DNA from: Pollenia angustigena
Taxonomy: Eukaryota; Arthropoda; Insecta; Diptera; Polleniidae
Assembly (NCBI GenBank): GCA_930367215.1
Contig: OV884060.1
Span: 13,906,001 to 13,970,000, forward strand
Length of the DNA: 64,000 bases
Direction of reading: 5' to 3'
In this document: piece by piece, positions 45,835 to 56,610 of the stretch
How the letters are laid out: every line of letters starts with the position of its first letter
How positions within the stretch are numbered: the first letter of the stretch is position 1
Position numbers and translations under genes: made by a program
The notes under the pieces: model-generated
Databases searched by the model: none
Seen by the model: the letters and a program-made list of their open reading frames with translations, nothing else
Told to the model about the DNA's origin: nothing

Positions 45835-47290
45835 AAAAAGTCACTTTTCGCAAAAAAAAAGTCTCTTTTCGCAAAAAAGAAGTCACTTTTCGCCTAAAAG
45901 GTCACTTTTCACATAATAGGTCACTTGCACATAAAAAGTCACTTTTACATAAAAGTCACTTTTTTCATTCAAAGTGACTTTTCACAAAAAAGTGACATTT
46001 GGCATAATAAGTCACATTTCACATAAAAATCTCTTTTCGCATTCAAAACAACTTTTCACATTAAAAGTGAGTTTTTATGCTAAAAGTGACTTTTTATATG
46101 AAGTCAAATTTGTGAAAGTCACTTTTAATGTAAGAAGTGACTTTGAATGCGAAAAGAGATTTTTATGTGAAAAGTAACAATTAAAGTCACTTTTAAAATA
46201 AAATGTCACTTTAACATAAAAAGTCACTTTTCACATTCAATTCACTTTTAACATTAAAAATCACTTTTCACATAAAAAGTAACTTTTGTCATAAAAAGTC
46301 ACTTTTCGCATAAAAAGTCACTTTTCGCATAAAAAGTCACTTTTCACATAAAAAGTTACTTCTCGCATAAAAAGTCACTTTTCACATAAAAAGTCACTTT
46401 TAACATAAACCGTCACTTTTCGCATAAAAAATCACTTTTCACATAAAAAGTCACTTTTAACATTAAAAATCACTTTTCACATAAAAAGTTACATTTCACA
46501 TAAAAGGTCACTTTCACGCAAAAAGTCGCTTTTAACATTAAAAATCACTTTTCACATAAAAAGTCACTTTTGTCATAAAAAGTCACTTTTCGCATAAAAA
46601 GTCACATTTCACATAAAAATCACTTGCCGCATTCAAAGTCACTTCTCACAAAAATGTCACTTTTCACATATATATCACTTTTCACATAAAAAGTTACTTC
46701 TCACAAAAAAGTCACTTTTTTAAAAAATATCGCTTTTCGAATAAAAAGTCAATTTTCAAATAAAAGTAACTTTTCGCATAAAAAGTCACTTTGCACATAA
46801 AAATTTACTTGTCACTTCTCACAAAAAAGTCACTTTTCACATTAATATCGCTTTTCGCATAAAAAGTCACTTTTCAAATAACAAGTAACTTTTCGCATAA
46901 AAAGTCACTTTGCACATAAAAGGGCACTTGTCGCATTCAAAGTCACTTCTCACAAAAATGTCACTTTTCACAAATATATCACTTTTCACATAAAATGTCA
47001 CTTTTCACATAAAAACTTACATTTCGCATTAAAAGGCACATTTCACATAAAAACTCACTTTTCACATTAAAAGTCACTTTTCACAAAAAAGTCACTTTTC
47101 TAATAAAAAGTCACTTTTAACAATAAAGTCACTTTAGTCTCTTTTCGCAAAAAAGTCACACTTCACGCGAAAAGTCTCTTTTCACTCAAAACCCCCTTTT
47201 TAATACATTCAAGAAATTTTTTTACACAAAAAGACAGATTTTACAAAAAATTTCACTTTTCACCCAAAATGTCACGTTGTACACAAGAGA
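45835..47290. repeat. Satellite of ~19-bp AAAAAGTCACTTTTCACAT units
   Basis: About 1.45 kb of degenerate units with consensus near CATAAAAAGTCACTTTTCG/A, roughly 70-75 units. The core AAAGTCACTTT is close to palindromic. Units vary in the linker (CACAT, CGCAT, TAACAT). A stretch at about 45,970-46,170 carries the opposite-strand form (AAAAGTGACTTTTT). The 60-odd-codon frames inside are spurious. Confidence 0.95.
46017..46172. repeat. Large hairpin within the satellite
   Basis: TTTCACATAAAAATCTC...AAAAGTGAG (46,017-46,071) is mirrored at about 46,115-46,172 (TCACTTTTAATG...GAGATTTTTATGTGAAA), making arms of about 55 bp with a ~43-bp loop. Confidence 0.85.
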
Positions 47291-48416
47291 TTCAATTTTT
47301 TTGTGTAAACATACAAGAAGTTATTTGTTACAAAATTGAGTCTCTAGCTCTCAGTTGCCGTAAATCGAGTCCAATTTATGGCAAAATTTCCCGTCCATGA
47401 GTGTATTGGTTTGTTAAATGTATGTTAAAACTGTAGCAAAATCTAAAAGGATATTGGAGATACAGATATCCACCAGCATTTTATACCAACAACGGCAACA
47501 AAATTTGAAGAATCAAATGTATAATATACAATACTTACATTCAGTTAAATATAAAGAAATGTAAGTATAAATATATGTATACGCTGCCTCAGCTTAAAAT
47601 GTTGCAAGGTTAGAGCAACAGAGAAAGATTCATGCAAAAGGTTTCTTCGTTGCTGTAAAGTGTGCGGTCGTTTTGTTAATTTTCTTTTTTTTTTTTCTTT
47701 TAGATTTTATTTTTCGCATACTCTTATGCGACGCTTTTGGCGTTTACAATTTTCTTCAAATGAATATAACGACGTTACCTCCAATTTGGTTTATTTTCCT
47801 TATTGCTGCCTAGCTGAACTGTTTGGTGTTGATACTCATTTTATTTGTGTGCGTTTGTGTGGCACAGCTTCCTTCTCCACCCATTTGCTGTTTGTTAGAA
47901 ATTCAACAATTTTAGTTTTGATATTAAAAATGTAATTTAATTGGACTTGCCATACTTTTCTAACCATACATATAACATTAGATTTTTGTATTTATTTTTT
48001 GTAGATGGCTGCTGAAATAGAAAGAAGTAGTGGCATTTTTGTTGCCCAAAAAGAAATTACATATTTGCGTGTTTAGTTTTTATGTAAATTTTTATTTAGT
48101 TTCTGGTAATCAAGAATATTATTAGATATTTTTTTTTATTTAGGCTGTCAAAATAAAAAAGAATAGCAACAACAACTTTAATGTAACTTAAGGATATTCG
48201 TTATAATTAAAAAATGTTGCCAGGAACATTTTTCATTATAGGGAACTAAAAATCGAAAAAATTGTTGTTATATTTAAAAGATATGCTTAAATAAATTTAA
48301 GTAAGAAAACAAAAAGAAAAAAAAATTAAATTATTTAGATTCAATGAAATAATGTGGCTTTCAACATCATAATTATTTCAATAGCTGTAATAGTAGAATT
48401 GCTAGCAACATTTTTT
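47291..48416. other. AT-rich interval, no gene
   Basis: A 91-codon frame at 47,660-47,935 was examined; it starts in a T tract and matches nothing I recognise, so it is not called. Confidence 0.45.
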
Positions 48417-48770
48417 TACCCATACCACAATAGTGGAGGGGGTATTTCATAATTGTACTGATGTTTGTAACACCTTGAAATATTGGTGTTATATTCACCT
48501 TTTAGTAAAGCGATCGACTTAGAATCACTTTTTAATAAATCTAACAATGTCCTTCCGTCCGGCTGGCTGGCCATCCAAGTAAACCTTGTGCGCCAAATAC
48601 AGGCCGAAATTTTTGAGATAATTTGACGAAATTTAATACATAGACCCTAATTGAAATAAGTACCAAGCCTGTTGGACGTAGCGATAGTCGGTCCAAAATT
48701 TCACATATTCCCCATACAAGTTTCTCTCCGGAATAGAGTCTTTGTGCCCTAAGCCATATAATTATGTTGG
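48417..48770 (+). mobile_element. Helentron-like repeat, GTCCGGCTGGCTGGCC type, copy 2
   Basis: Starts ACCCATACCACAATAGTGG and contains AATGTCCTTCCGTCCGGC, TGGCTGGCC, AAACCTTGTGCGCCAAATAC, and CCCCATACAAGTTTCTCTCC. Collinear with 33,659-34,030; a further piece of the family (ATGATTGGCCACGGGTCCC) is at about 49,905-49,945. Confidence 0.55.
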
Positions 48771-51506
48771 TACTTAATAAACTTATTTAATTACAATCTA
48801 AGTAATATTGCAAAATTTTACTGAAATCGGTCTATATTTTTCCATACACAGAGAGAAAAACACTAGGGATAACTTGGGTTTTATATGCTTACGAGTCTAA
48901 CTTTAAAATTCAAGTACGAGTTACACTAAAACAGTCTTGAAACAATCCTAAATGTGACAACTTTCAAAAATATATCCCTCAATTTCTTAAAATAAATATT
49001 AAATTCTTAAACCAGGTTAGGAAAATATTGAACTTTTCGTTGGTAGTGCCATTCTGAGAGTAAAATTACAAAGTGAGCGTTTTAATCTCATATAACTCAT
49101 TAGTCTCATCCAGGGATGATAAATGAGAAAACCAATATCGCACTAACGAACTTTAAAAATCGTACTTTTTCGACCCCAATAGTACTAAATCATTTTTTTT
49201 AATATAAAAGCTTTTAGGAGAGTAGGGAAAAGAAAATGGCATTTGTTTTTACCTCTCTCAAGACTTGACGAGACAAACTAGACGTGTGTGAACCGGCATT
49301 TATATTCATTTGACAGAAAAACGAGTTGCCATTTTATAGTAATTAACAATAAGTTTGAAAAATTTGGAAATAGTACCAAATGAGTCATGGCGATACCAGC
49401 GTACTTTTTAGCTTTGAATTGTACCAAAAAAAGTTCAATTGTACCAACTTTATAAACCGTGACCTCATCTCTCAGTGTTGTATTCTAAATGCGTGCATAA
49501 GCATGTGTTTATCAAAAACTGCTACTCTCAAAAGTATCTTTTAATTGGATAACGTCCTTTTTAATGTTGGTATTGATATAAAACTTGGCGACGATAACAT
49601 GGCAAATTCTAACTGAGCAACCTAAATAAGAGCGGAAGCGTTTTTTGTATGTCAAAACTTCTCATTTGCATACAATTTATACGAAACAAACCATTAGAAT
49701 GCGAATTTGAAACCACCCGGCTGATAAATCTTATTTGACAAATCGCTATGTCGGTTTGTTTTATAGAAATTGTATTTAAATAAAATTTTCATGTTTAAAA
49801 AAACGCTTGCCGCTTTTGTTTAGGTTGTTTAGTAAATAATATTCGGCAGACAGAACTTTTGTATGAAGTTCAACCTAGAAACTTAATTTTGTTTTGCGGC
49901 TCCATGATTGGCCACGGGTCCCGGATTAAGCTCACTCTTCCGAATTTGTCTATATAATAATTTATTAGAAATTTCCTTTTGCTATAGAAAACTTTGCTGC
50001 TATTATTGGAGTATAATAAAAAATTTGCCCAAATTAGCTATTTGTTGTAAAATTTTCCCAAATTTGCTTTTAATTGAAAATTTATAGGAAATTTGGCCCA
50101 ATTCACTTTTGATTGAAAATCAAGAGAAAGTTTGCTCTTTAAAAGGAATTCAGCTATAATTTGACATCTAATTCTGCAAAAGTTTGCTCTAAATTGCTAT
50201 AAATTTTAGAAAAAAAAGTACAATCTTAATAGCAAAATTTTTTAATATTTTTTTTTTAATTTTAGTATTGTAACTCAAATAATATCTCTTTTTTATGTAT
50301 AACCATTAAATTGAAATCTAAATTAAAAACTACATCCATAAAACCATCATAATTTTACAACATTAACTAAGAATCCAGTTTATTTATCTTTTTAATGTGT
50401 AAATTTTCAATATCTTTGCAACACTATAATTAACACAAATCCAGTTTAGAACAGCAACACAAATTGAACAGCAACTACAACATTAATTTTAACATAATTT
50501 CTTACCACATCATTAAATGTTGGCAACATTCATTTCATTCGAGCATCTCTCATTTTTTTCACCAGCAACCACTGCTATTTAAATCCAGTCTTAAGAATGA
50601 AGAGCGAAAGAAGGAGGTCGCTTGATCAATTAAAAAATACTTTACGATATTGCTGGCAATACAAGACAACCCCATCATTTGCGCCACAGAACTGTGAGAG
50701 AAAAAATTAAAAAGAAATTGACGAGCACATCATGGCAAGAAATAAAAAGAAAACAATTTTGCCAAAAAAAAAATCATAAAAATATCAACAATTGTTTTAA
50801 GTTTTAGTCAAGGCGGATCATGCCCTTAAACACAGTAAAAATAAAAAACCTAAAGCAGAGAGAGGCACTCACAGTAGCAAGAGGACGATCCACTTAAGTT
50901 TTTCTCATACACAAGACACCATGAACAACAAAATACTAAAAACCCAGCGAACAATTCATAAAACAGGATCTTACACAACAAGCACCAATAAATGCTCTCT
51001 TCCTTTGCCGCTTCCTAAACTTCAGCCAGTTCATAATTTCGTATGCTGATTTTCACAACAGCCATAAAAATTCAATAATTTTTTTGCATTTAAAACAGGC
51101 TGCTCTTCTCATTTCCTTTTTTGTTTTAGTGTCATTATTTCTTAATGAAGCATTTAACCGAACTTATGATGTTTTATTCAATATTGCTAAGGTCCTGCTA
51201 TCATCTCCTACTTGTCGTTATTTTCGTTGTTGTTCGTTGCAAATGTGCAAATTATTATTACCTTTTTAGCATAATTGTTGGCCTCGTGCCATTTTAGTAA
51301 ATTCAACAATAAAAATTATTTTGAAATGATTTTGCAAAAAGAAATTAACATAAAATTTTATTAGTGTGATGTTGAACTTGTATGGCCAGTAGTTTGTTGC
51401 TGATGAAAAGGAAATAAAATAAAATAAAGAAGAATTGGGAAGGGAATAAGGAATTAAACAAAAAACAATTTTAACAACAAAAAAATACATATGTTTTACC
51501 AAAAGC
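48771..51506. other. AT-rich interval, no gene
   Basis: Contains a loose set of AATTTGCCCAAATTAGC-type words at about 49,965-50,215 that repeat irregularly. Otherwise nothing recognised. Confidence 0.45.
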
Positions 51507-52893
51507 ATTTGTTCATGAGCTTACACCAATGTTGCGTCATATTTGGGAAACCAACAACACACCCAATAAATGGAAGAAAGGGACCATAGTAACAATACCC
51601 AAGAAAGGTGACATTAGCCTCTGTAAAAATTGGCGAGGTATTACACTCCTCAACACCATCAACAAAGTACTTGCCCTTATAATTCTCCAACGCATCACAC
51701 CCTATGTTGAGACGATCTTACGCAAAGAACAAGCAGGCTTCAGGACAAATCGTTCGTGTGCAGACCATGAGACGACCCTAAGAATTCTAATAGAACAATC
51801 CGTTGAATTCAACAGCCCTCTGTACCTACTTTTCGTGGACTTCGAACGTGCGTTTGACACTGTGTCAAGAGAAGCTCTCTGGGCCTCACTCAACTGTAGA
51901 GGATTCCCAGAAAAAATTGTACACCTAATACGTGTCTTGTCTCCAACGCTCTTTCTCATACTTCTCGATTGTGTTATGGAACAGACAAACTTGGATTCTC
52001 CATTTGGTATCCAATGGAACTTATTAGAACTTCTGAACGACATTGATTATGCTGATGGCATCTGCCTACTTGCACACCGACACAGCGACATGCAGGCCAA
52101 ATTATTTCATTTGGCTAAGAACGCCGAAAAAGTAGGTCTGAAGATAAACATAAAGAAAACAAATCTCATGCGTGTTGTAGCAGCAAACAATCTTCCCATT
52201 CATCTTAATGGAGTCGTAATAAACGAAGTGGATTCATTTTGCTACCTTGGTAGCACATTAACTGTAGATGGTGGGTCGGATAAAGATATAAACGACCGGA
52301 TCAATAAAGCTCGATCAGCCTTCCAATCGCTTTACAAAATTTGGAGATCAAGCAATATCACTAGAAAAACAAAACTTCGTATTTTCAACAGTAGTGTTAC
52401 AAGTGTACTTCTTTATGGCTGTTCTACCTGGAGATTAACTCAGGAAAGCTTGAGAAAGCTACAATCATTTACAAACCGCTGTCTACGCCAAATCCTACAA
52501 ATTTTCTGGCCGTACTGGGTCACAAACGAACAGCTTCTTGAATTGGCAAACCTCAACTCGATCAAGAATGAACTAAAAAAACGCAAATGGAAGTGGATAG
52601 GGCATACACTTAGAAAGCCTCCACATGAAATATCACGCGCAGTGATGGAGTGGAACCCGCAAGGTCAACGAGGTCCCGGTCGACCGCGCCTAACGTGGAT
52701 AAGAAACATAAAAAATGATTATGAAGATATCGGAATGACATGGAACCAAGTTAAATCATTAGCTAATGATCGAAAAAGATGGAGAGAGTTCGTTGGCGCC
52801 CTAAGTTCAAATTGAACGTTTTATTTAACTTTTTTTACTATTGTAATCAAAAATTTTATAAATAAAGGAATTGAAAAAAAAAAAATTTGTTCA
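51507..52893 (+). mobile_element. 5'-truncated LINE with target duplication and poly(A)
   Basis: The inserted segment 51,516-52,884 is flanked by the 9-bp direct repeat ATTTGTTCA (51,507-51,515 and 52,885-52,893). It ends in AATAAA (from about 52,859) and a run of 12 A residues (52,874-52,885, overlapping the repeat). Protein similarity starts immediately at the left junction (HELTPMLRHIWE), so the insertion was truncated within the reverse transcriptase. This is the classic product of target-primed reverse transcription. Confidence 0.85.
51529..52815 (+). CDS. LINE reverse transcriptase, truncated and catalytically damaged
   Basis: A 428-codon frame without stops, encoding the reverse transcriptase and C-terminal part of a non-LTR retrotransposon. 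Visible in order: WKKGTIVTIPKKGD and NWRGITLLN (residues ~18-42), QAGFRTNRSCADH (~67-79), palm motif A FVDFERAFDTVSR (~101-113), LSPTLFLILLDCVM (~136-149), the motif C region DYADGICLL (~172-180), CYLGSTLTVDGG (~239-250), LLYGCSTW, then KRKWKWIGHTLRK and GQRGPGRPRLTW near the end. Two defects stand out. The second aspartate of the Y-A-D-D box is glycine. The segment normally between the fingers/palm and LSP...LF, including GVRQGC, is missing, so IRV joins LSP directly. The start Met is not the original start; the frame is open back to the insertion junction. The first ATG within the retained protein is used here only as a coordinate. The frame has survived well, so insertion is probably fairly recent. 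The clade was not determined. Confidence 0.85.
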   Translation: MLRHIWETNNTPNKWKKGTIVTIPKKGDISLCKNWRGITLLNTINKVLALIILQRITPYVETILRKEQAGFRTNRSCADHETTLRILIEQSVEFNSPLYLLFVDFERAFDTVSREALWASLNCRGFPEKIVHLIRVLSPTLFLILLDCVMEQTNLDSPFGIQWNLLELLNDIDYADGICLLAHRHSDMQAKLFHLAKNAEKVGLKINIKKTNLMRVVAANNLPIHLNGVVINEVDSFCYLGSTLTVDGGSDKDINDRINKARSAFQSLYKIWRSSNITRKTKLRIFNSSVTSVLLYGCSTWRLTQESLRKLQSFTNRCLRQILQIFWPYWVTNEQLLELANLNSIKNELKKRKWKWIGHTLRKPPHEISRAVMEWNPQGQRGPGRPRLTWIRNIKNDYEDIGMTWNQVKSLANDRKRWREFVGALSSN

Positions 52894-52960
52894 ACAAGTC
52901 AGTTTTTCACCTAAAGTTGGGTTTTTTCACCAAAAGCCACTTTCTTCACTAAATGTATGG

Positions 52961-53158
52961 GTCTACTTTTTGTCACGTTACGACACCAACCATTTTTAAT
53001 TGTTTCTCCAAGAATAATGAAAATATTATTTACTTTTTGGCATTTTGGTGTAAAACTCAACTTGCTTAACATTTAGTGAAATAGAGGAACAATTTGAACA
53101 ACATGGTTCTAAAATACAAGACTAATTGCTTGGTGTCGTAACGTGACAAAAGGTAGAC
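52961..53158. mobile_element. Short MITE, GTCTACTTTTTGTCACG ends
   Basis: 198 bp with 29-bp TIRs matching at 28 positions (GTCTACTTTTTGTCACGTT ... and AACGTGACAAAAGGTAGAC). No target duplication was evident. Confidence 0.75.
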
Positions 53159-53248
53159 TTTTCTTTATAAATGTTGATTGGCTTAACTCCCACTGGAGAA
53201 TAGGGCGCGTTCTGAATCTAGCTAGACAAAAGTCATAAATGTAAGCGG

Positions 53249-53466
53249 TAGGGATTTCAATACCGGTATTGCCAATACCGAAATACCGGCATTACCGGCT
53301 AAAACGAATACCGAAATACGGCGTTGAGAATACCGGGTTTCTTAGTTTTTAAAATTTAACCACCCTTTATAATTGGAAAATTGGTTTTATTCTAAGTGCT
53401 TTTTATTTAGATATTTTTATTCCATAAATAATACCGAAAATACCGATATCGGTATTGGAATCCCTA
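53249..53466. mobile_element. hAT-type MITE rich in AATACCG
   Basis: Ends TAGGGATTTCAATACCG and CGGTATTGGAATCCCTA, 218 bp. Flanks GTAAGCGG (53,241-53,248) and GTTAGCGG (53,467-53,474) form an 8-bp duplication with one change. ATACCGAAATACCGG words repeat inside. Confidence 0.75.
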
Positions 53467-53550
53467 GTTAGCGGATCAAAATCAAAAAAGTGGATTTCAG
53501 GATAACTCAGAGATTGCTGATAAATTTTTGTTTATTTTAGTAGTTTTGAT

Positions 53551-55230
53551 CAGGGCTGGCAGCTTTGGGGTTTTGACCCCAAATTAGGGGTTTTCTTGTT
53601 GCTAAAAGGGACAAAAAATTTGATTTGGGGTTTGTGGTTTACATTGGGGATTTAACAAAAAAATAGGATTTTTTTGGGAAATACACGGAAAGAATTATTT
53701 ACTAAAGCACCACAAAATATGGCTTGAACTAAAAATATTTTGCACCATTCCCGTCCAAGCCAAAATTTTCTTATGTTAAATTTATGTGTGGCTTGGTTTC
53801 AGCAAAAAGTTATGACTCAAAGCGAACTATAATTAAATACAGCTAAAAAAAAATTAAGTATTCGTTGCTTATGGCCAATTTCACCAATTCAATTTAAATA
53901 TCAATTCATATTTAAGTATAGTTGTTCCTATGATTTTATTTTTATTTGACATGAAAAACTAATTTTAAACATAAATTGGTATTTAAATAAATTAGTGAAA
54001 TCGGCTCTTATTATATAATAAAATACGAAGAAAAGCCTGCATTTTTAACATTAAAACGTATAGCATTAGTTAGTTTAAGGAAAACTTAATAGAAAAAAGA
54101 AACTTGTTTTTGATTTGCTTAATATGTCGATTCAAATAAAAATTAATTGAATTAAACCAAGTTTTCTTGAACATTTTCTGAGAAATTAAAAAAAATCCCT
54201 AGTACATATTTGTTTCTTGATGCATGATATTCGATTCTTTTAATTAATCAAGATAACCAGATTAATATTAAATAAATGCAGCTTGATATCAGAGAAATCT
54301 TTCTTATTTTTAATAAAAACAAGCTTCTTTTATGTCTTGATCATATTCCAAAAACATGAATTTTTTGATCATAAGAAAATGTTTGTTTATTCAAGAGAAA
54401 AAAATATCTGAAAAGTTTGAAGCTAATTTGTCAATAATATTCTTTGTATGTATATAAAAAAATAAATTCTGAAGTTTGGTGACGATTGGGTAAAGAAAAG
54501 TCGATTGATAAGTTGAATAGTGAATACAAGGCGAAAAAATCTCTTATTTTAGTTTTTGTCAATTTTTTAAATGTCGTAATTTTTCTTCTAGATGATTAAG
54601 TAATCAAAGTGAAGATAAAATTATGTTTTCAATGCAGATTCATTACAGGGAAGTTCGACTGTATATATACCAGTGTTCGAAAATAAACAGTACATTATTT
54701 AGCGTTCGGCTCACACACCGAAGAACGATATCTATTTTTTAAGTGTTTGTGTAAACATACACATTGATTTTCGTGGATTTTCAAAAAAACCCGAACGGAA
54801 TTAAATGTTCTCATCATTTGTTGAGTATGATGAAAACAGCATTATTTTTGTGTTCGAAAGATGACAAACAGGGAAACGTTATTTTTTTTAATGAATTTCT
54901 ACACAAACACAATTAGCGTCTGTGTTTTCCACAAATCTACCGAACCGAACATTAAAGAACGATATTTAGTGTTTTTTTTCGAACACTGATATATACATAT
55001 ATATAAGCTGTATATGTTTTTAATACAACTACATAATTCCCTACAATAAAAATGATCTCTTGTGGAACATAGTACAAGTAAAACTCAAATAAATATTTAA
55101 ATTATCCGTTAAAAATTGTTTTTTTTTTTACTGGGGCTTATTTTTGGGGATTTTCTCTTTTATTGGGGGATTTTTGGGGAAAGTTTTTTTTAAGTTTGGA
55201 GAGAACGAAAATGAGTACCTGGCAGCCCTG
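53551..55230. mobile_element. hAT-like element, CAGGGCTGGCAG ends
   Basis: Starts CAGGGCTGGCAGC and ends CTGGCAGCCCTG, flanked by a perfect 8-bp GTTTTGAT (53,543-53,550; 55,231-55,238). CAGGG ends and an 8-bp duplication are hAT hallmarks. Both sub-terminal regions have GGGGTTTT/GGGGATTT words (TTTGGGGTTTTGACCCC; ATTGGGGGATTTTTGGGG). No transposase found in 1.68 kb. It contains the MITE at 54,671-54,988. Confidence 0.85.
54671..54988. mobile_element. hAT-type MITE nested in hAT-like element
   Basis: 318 bp, ends CAGTGTTCGAAAA and TTTTTTCGAACACTG, flanked by a perfect 8-bp ATATATAC (54,663-54,670; 54,989-54,996). Internal sequences GCGTTCGGCTCACACACCG and GTTTGTGTAAACATACAC are partly mirrored on the right. 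Confidence 0.85.
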
Positions 55231-55267
55231 GTTTTGATCAGGGTAGGAACAAATTCTACTCGCGAGC

Positions 55268-55330
55268 CAGGCGCGGATTCAGGGGAGGGGGGGAATAAGG
55301 AAATTCCCCCCCCCCCCCCCCTCCCCGTAA
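55268..55330. repeat. Possible hAT end followed by G/C homopolymer hairpin
   Basis: CAGGCGCGGATTCAGGGG looks like the ends of arthropod hAT elements (CAGnGGCGGATCCAGGGG). It is followed by a G run and, after ATAAGGAAATT, a run of about 16 C then CTCCCC, which can fold back. The matching right end was not found. Confidence 0.45.
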
Positions 55331-55662
55331 ATTATAAAAATAGGTTTTGTTAATTTCGTTAATACAAGAATTCCCCATAATAATATTTTTTTTAATGTAA
55401 AAAATTTTTCGAAATCCCAGCGAGGTTTTTTTTGTTTTTTTTTTTTTTTTGTGGAATCTAACGAAATTTTCAATAAGTATTTTTTTTATTTTTTTTTTTT
55501 TATTGAATCTCTAACGATTTTCAATAAGTATCCATATCTTAATTCTAATAGTTATTTATTAGATATATCCAAAGAAACATCTAGTTTACAGCATTCAATT
55601 ACTTATTATTCTACATTCAATCCTAGCAGGTGCCATCTGAATCCAAAGACTAAACGTTTGAC

Positions 55663-56610
55663 TTGATAATGCGTGCGGTTGAACTATTAAAAAGCCTTAG
55701 TATTTGCAATATATATGTATATATTTATGTGTTATATGAATCAAAATTCTATTCGATAATTTTTGACGAAAGCACGGATTTGTCGGGGAAAAGCCAGATT
55801 TCCTTATCTTTAAGATATTTCAACATACAACAAAAAGTTTTTAGGGAAGAATTTATTGGCTTTGTTGTAAACGCATTTGAAGAGGCTTCAAAAGAAATTG
55901 ATGACGTTGATGTGTCAATTGATGCGAAGGCACTATCATCAATAGTTCTTAAAGCTTTGACAAATTTTGTGTAGGAGATGGAACAGATGGGTGACCTCTG
56001 ATGTCAGCAGAAAATGGAGCTGTTCAAAATTTCTGGAAAAGCGAAACAAACGCCTTGCTATTCCCATAAATCGAACAACTCAATTTCTAAAAGCAATAAA
56101 GTGCCATTAATACAAAAAGTTATATCATTTGTTAAAGAAACAACAAAATTTTTTAAATATAATCATCCCAAGCGAAAAACAGTTTTAGCAAAGTATTTGG
56201 GAACCAAAATGTCTTCATTATGCGTCTTTGCAACCAATGTACATCATATAGTAGAAGCTTTGGTAAAAATATCTGAGTGAAAAGGCAGTATCTTTACCTT
56301 TATTTTAAGGAACTCACTTAGTACTTTTAAATTTATTTGCGGAATATACGTGTTAAGCGTGATACCTATTGTAACACAGCCACTTAGTATCATTTTACAA
56401 AAGCAATTTATAGATCTTCAAAAAAGATCAAGCCTTATCAAAATTTAAATCATGTGCCTTGAAGAAAAAAGAAATAAAGCCGAAGAACAATTTAAAGCAA
56501 TTTTTGAAAAAGTTAAAGTTATTTACGTTCAAATCGAGGTTCCAATCGAAAGATAAGATTTGAACTTTCCCAATAGATATCCCAAATGTATTGAACATAC
56601 CTAAACTTCT
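55663..56610 (+). pseudogene. hAT-family transposase (DUF4371-type), broken
   Basis: 55,740-55,974 reads FYSIIFDESTDLSGKSQ, ISLSLRYFN and REEFIGFVV, the N-terminal half of the DUF4371/hAT catalytic domain. At about 55,968 the frame shifts: the next frame gives CVGDGTDG, a stop, then PLMSAENGAVQN, where intact relatives have a continuous GTDGC...GAVQ segment. A third frame (56,014-56,280) gives CYSHKSNNSISKSNKVPLIQ and VKETTKFF, again in family order. Downstream (to about 56,600) NKAEEQFKAIFEKVKV and IEVPIE continue the pattern. At least two frameshifts and several stops rule out function. The candidate end at 55,268 lies just upstream, so the pair may mark one element. The dimerisation region is absent or not recognisable. 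Confidence 0.8.

Noticed and set aside
45835..47290. CRISPR-like regular short repeats
   Set aside because: Units are contiguous and degenerate with no unique spacers, and the DNA is eukaryotic; it is a satellite.
47660..47935. 91-codon Phe/Leu-rich frame
   Set aside because: Starts in a T tract; no motif and no supporting splice signals that I could judge.
49120..49480. Possible hAT-type element between CAGGGATGATAAATGAG and CTCATCTCTCAG
   Set aside because: The ends match only weakly and no 8-bp duplication is present.
51702..52043. 113-codon antisense frame
   Set aside because: Shadow of the LINE reverse-transcriptase frame on the other strand.
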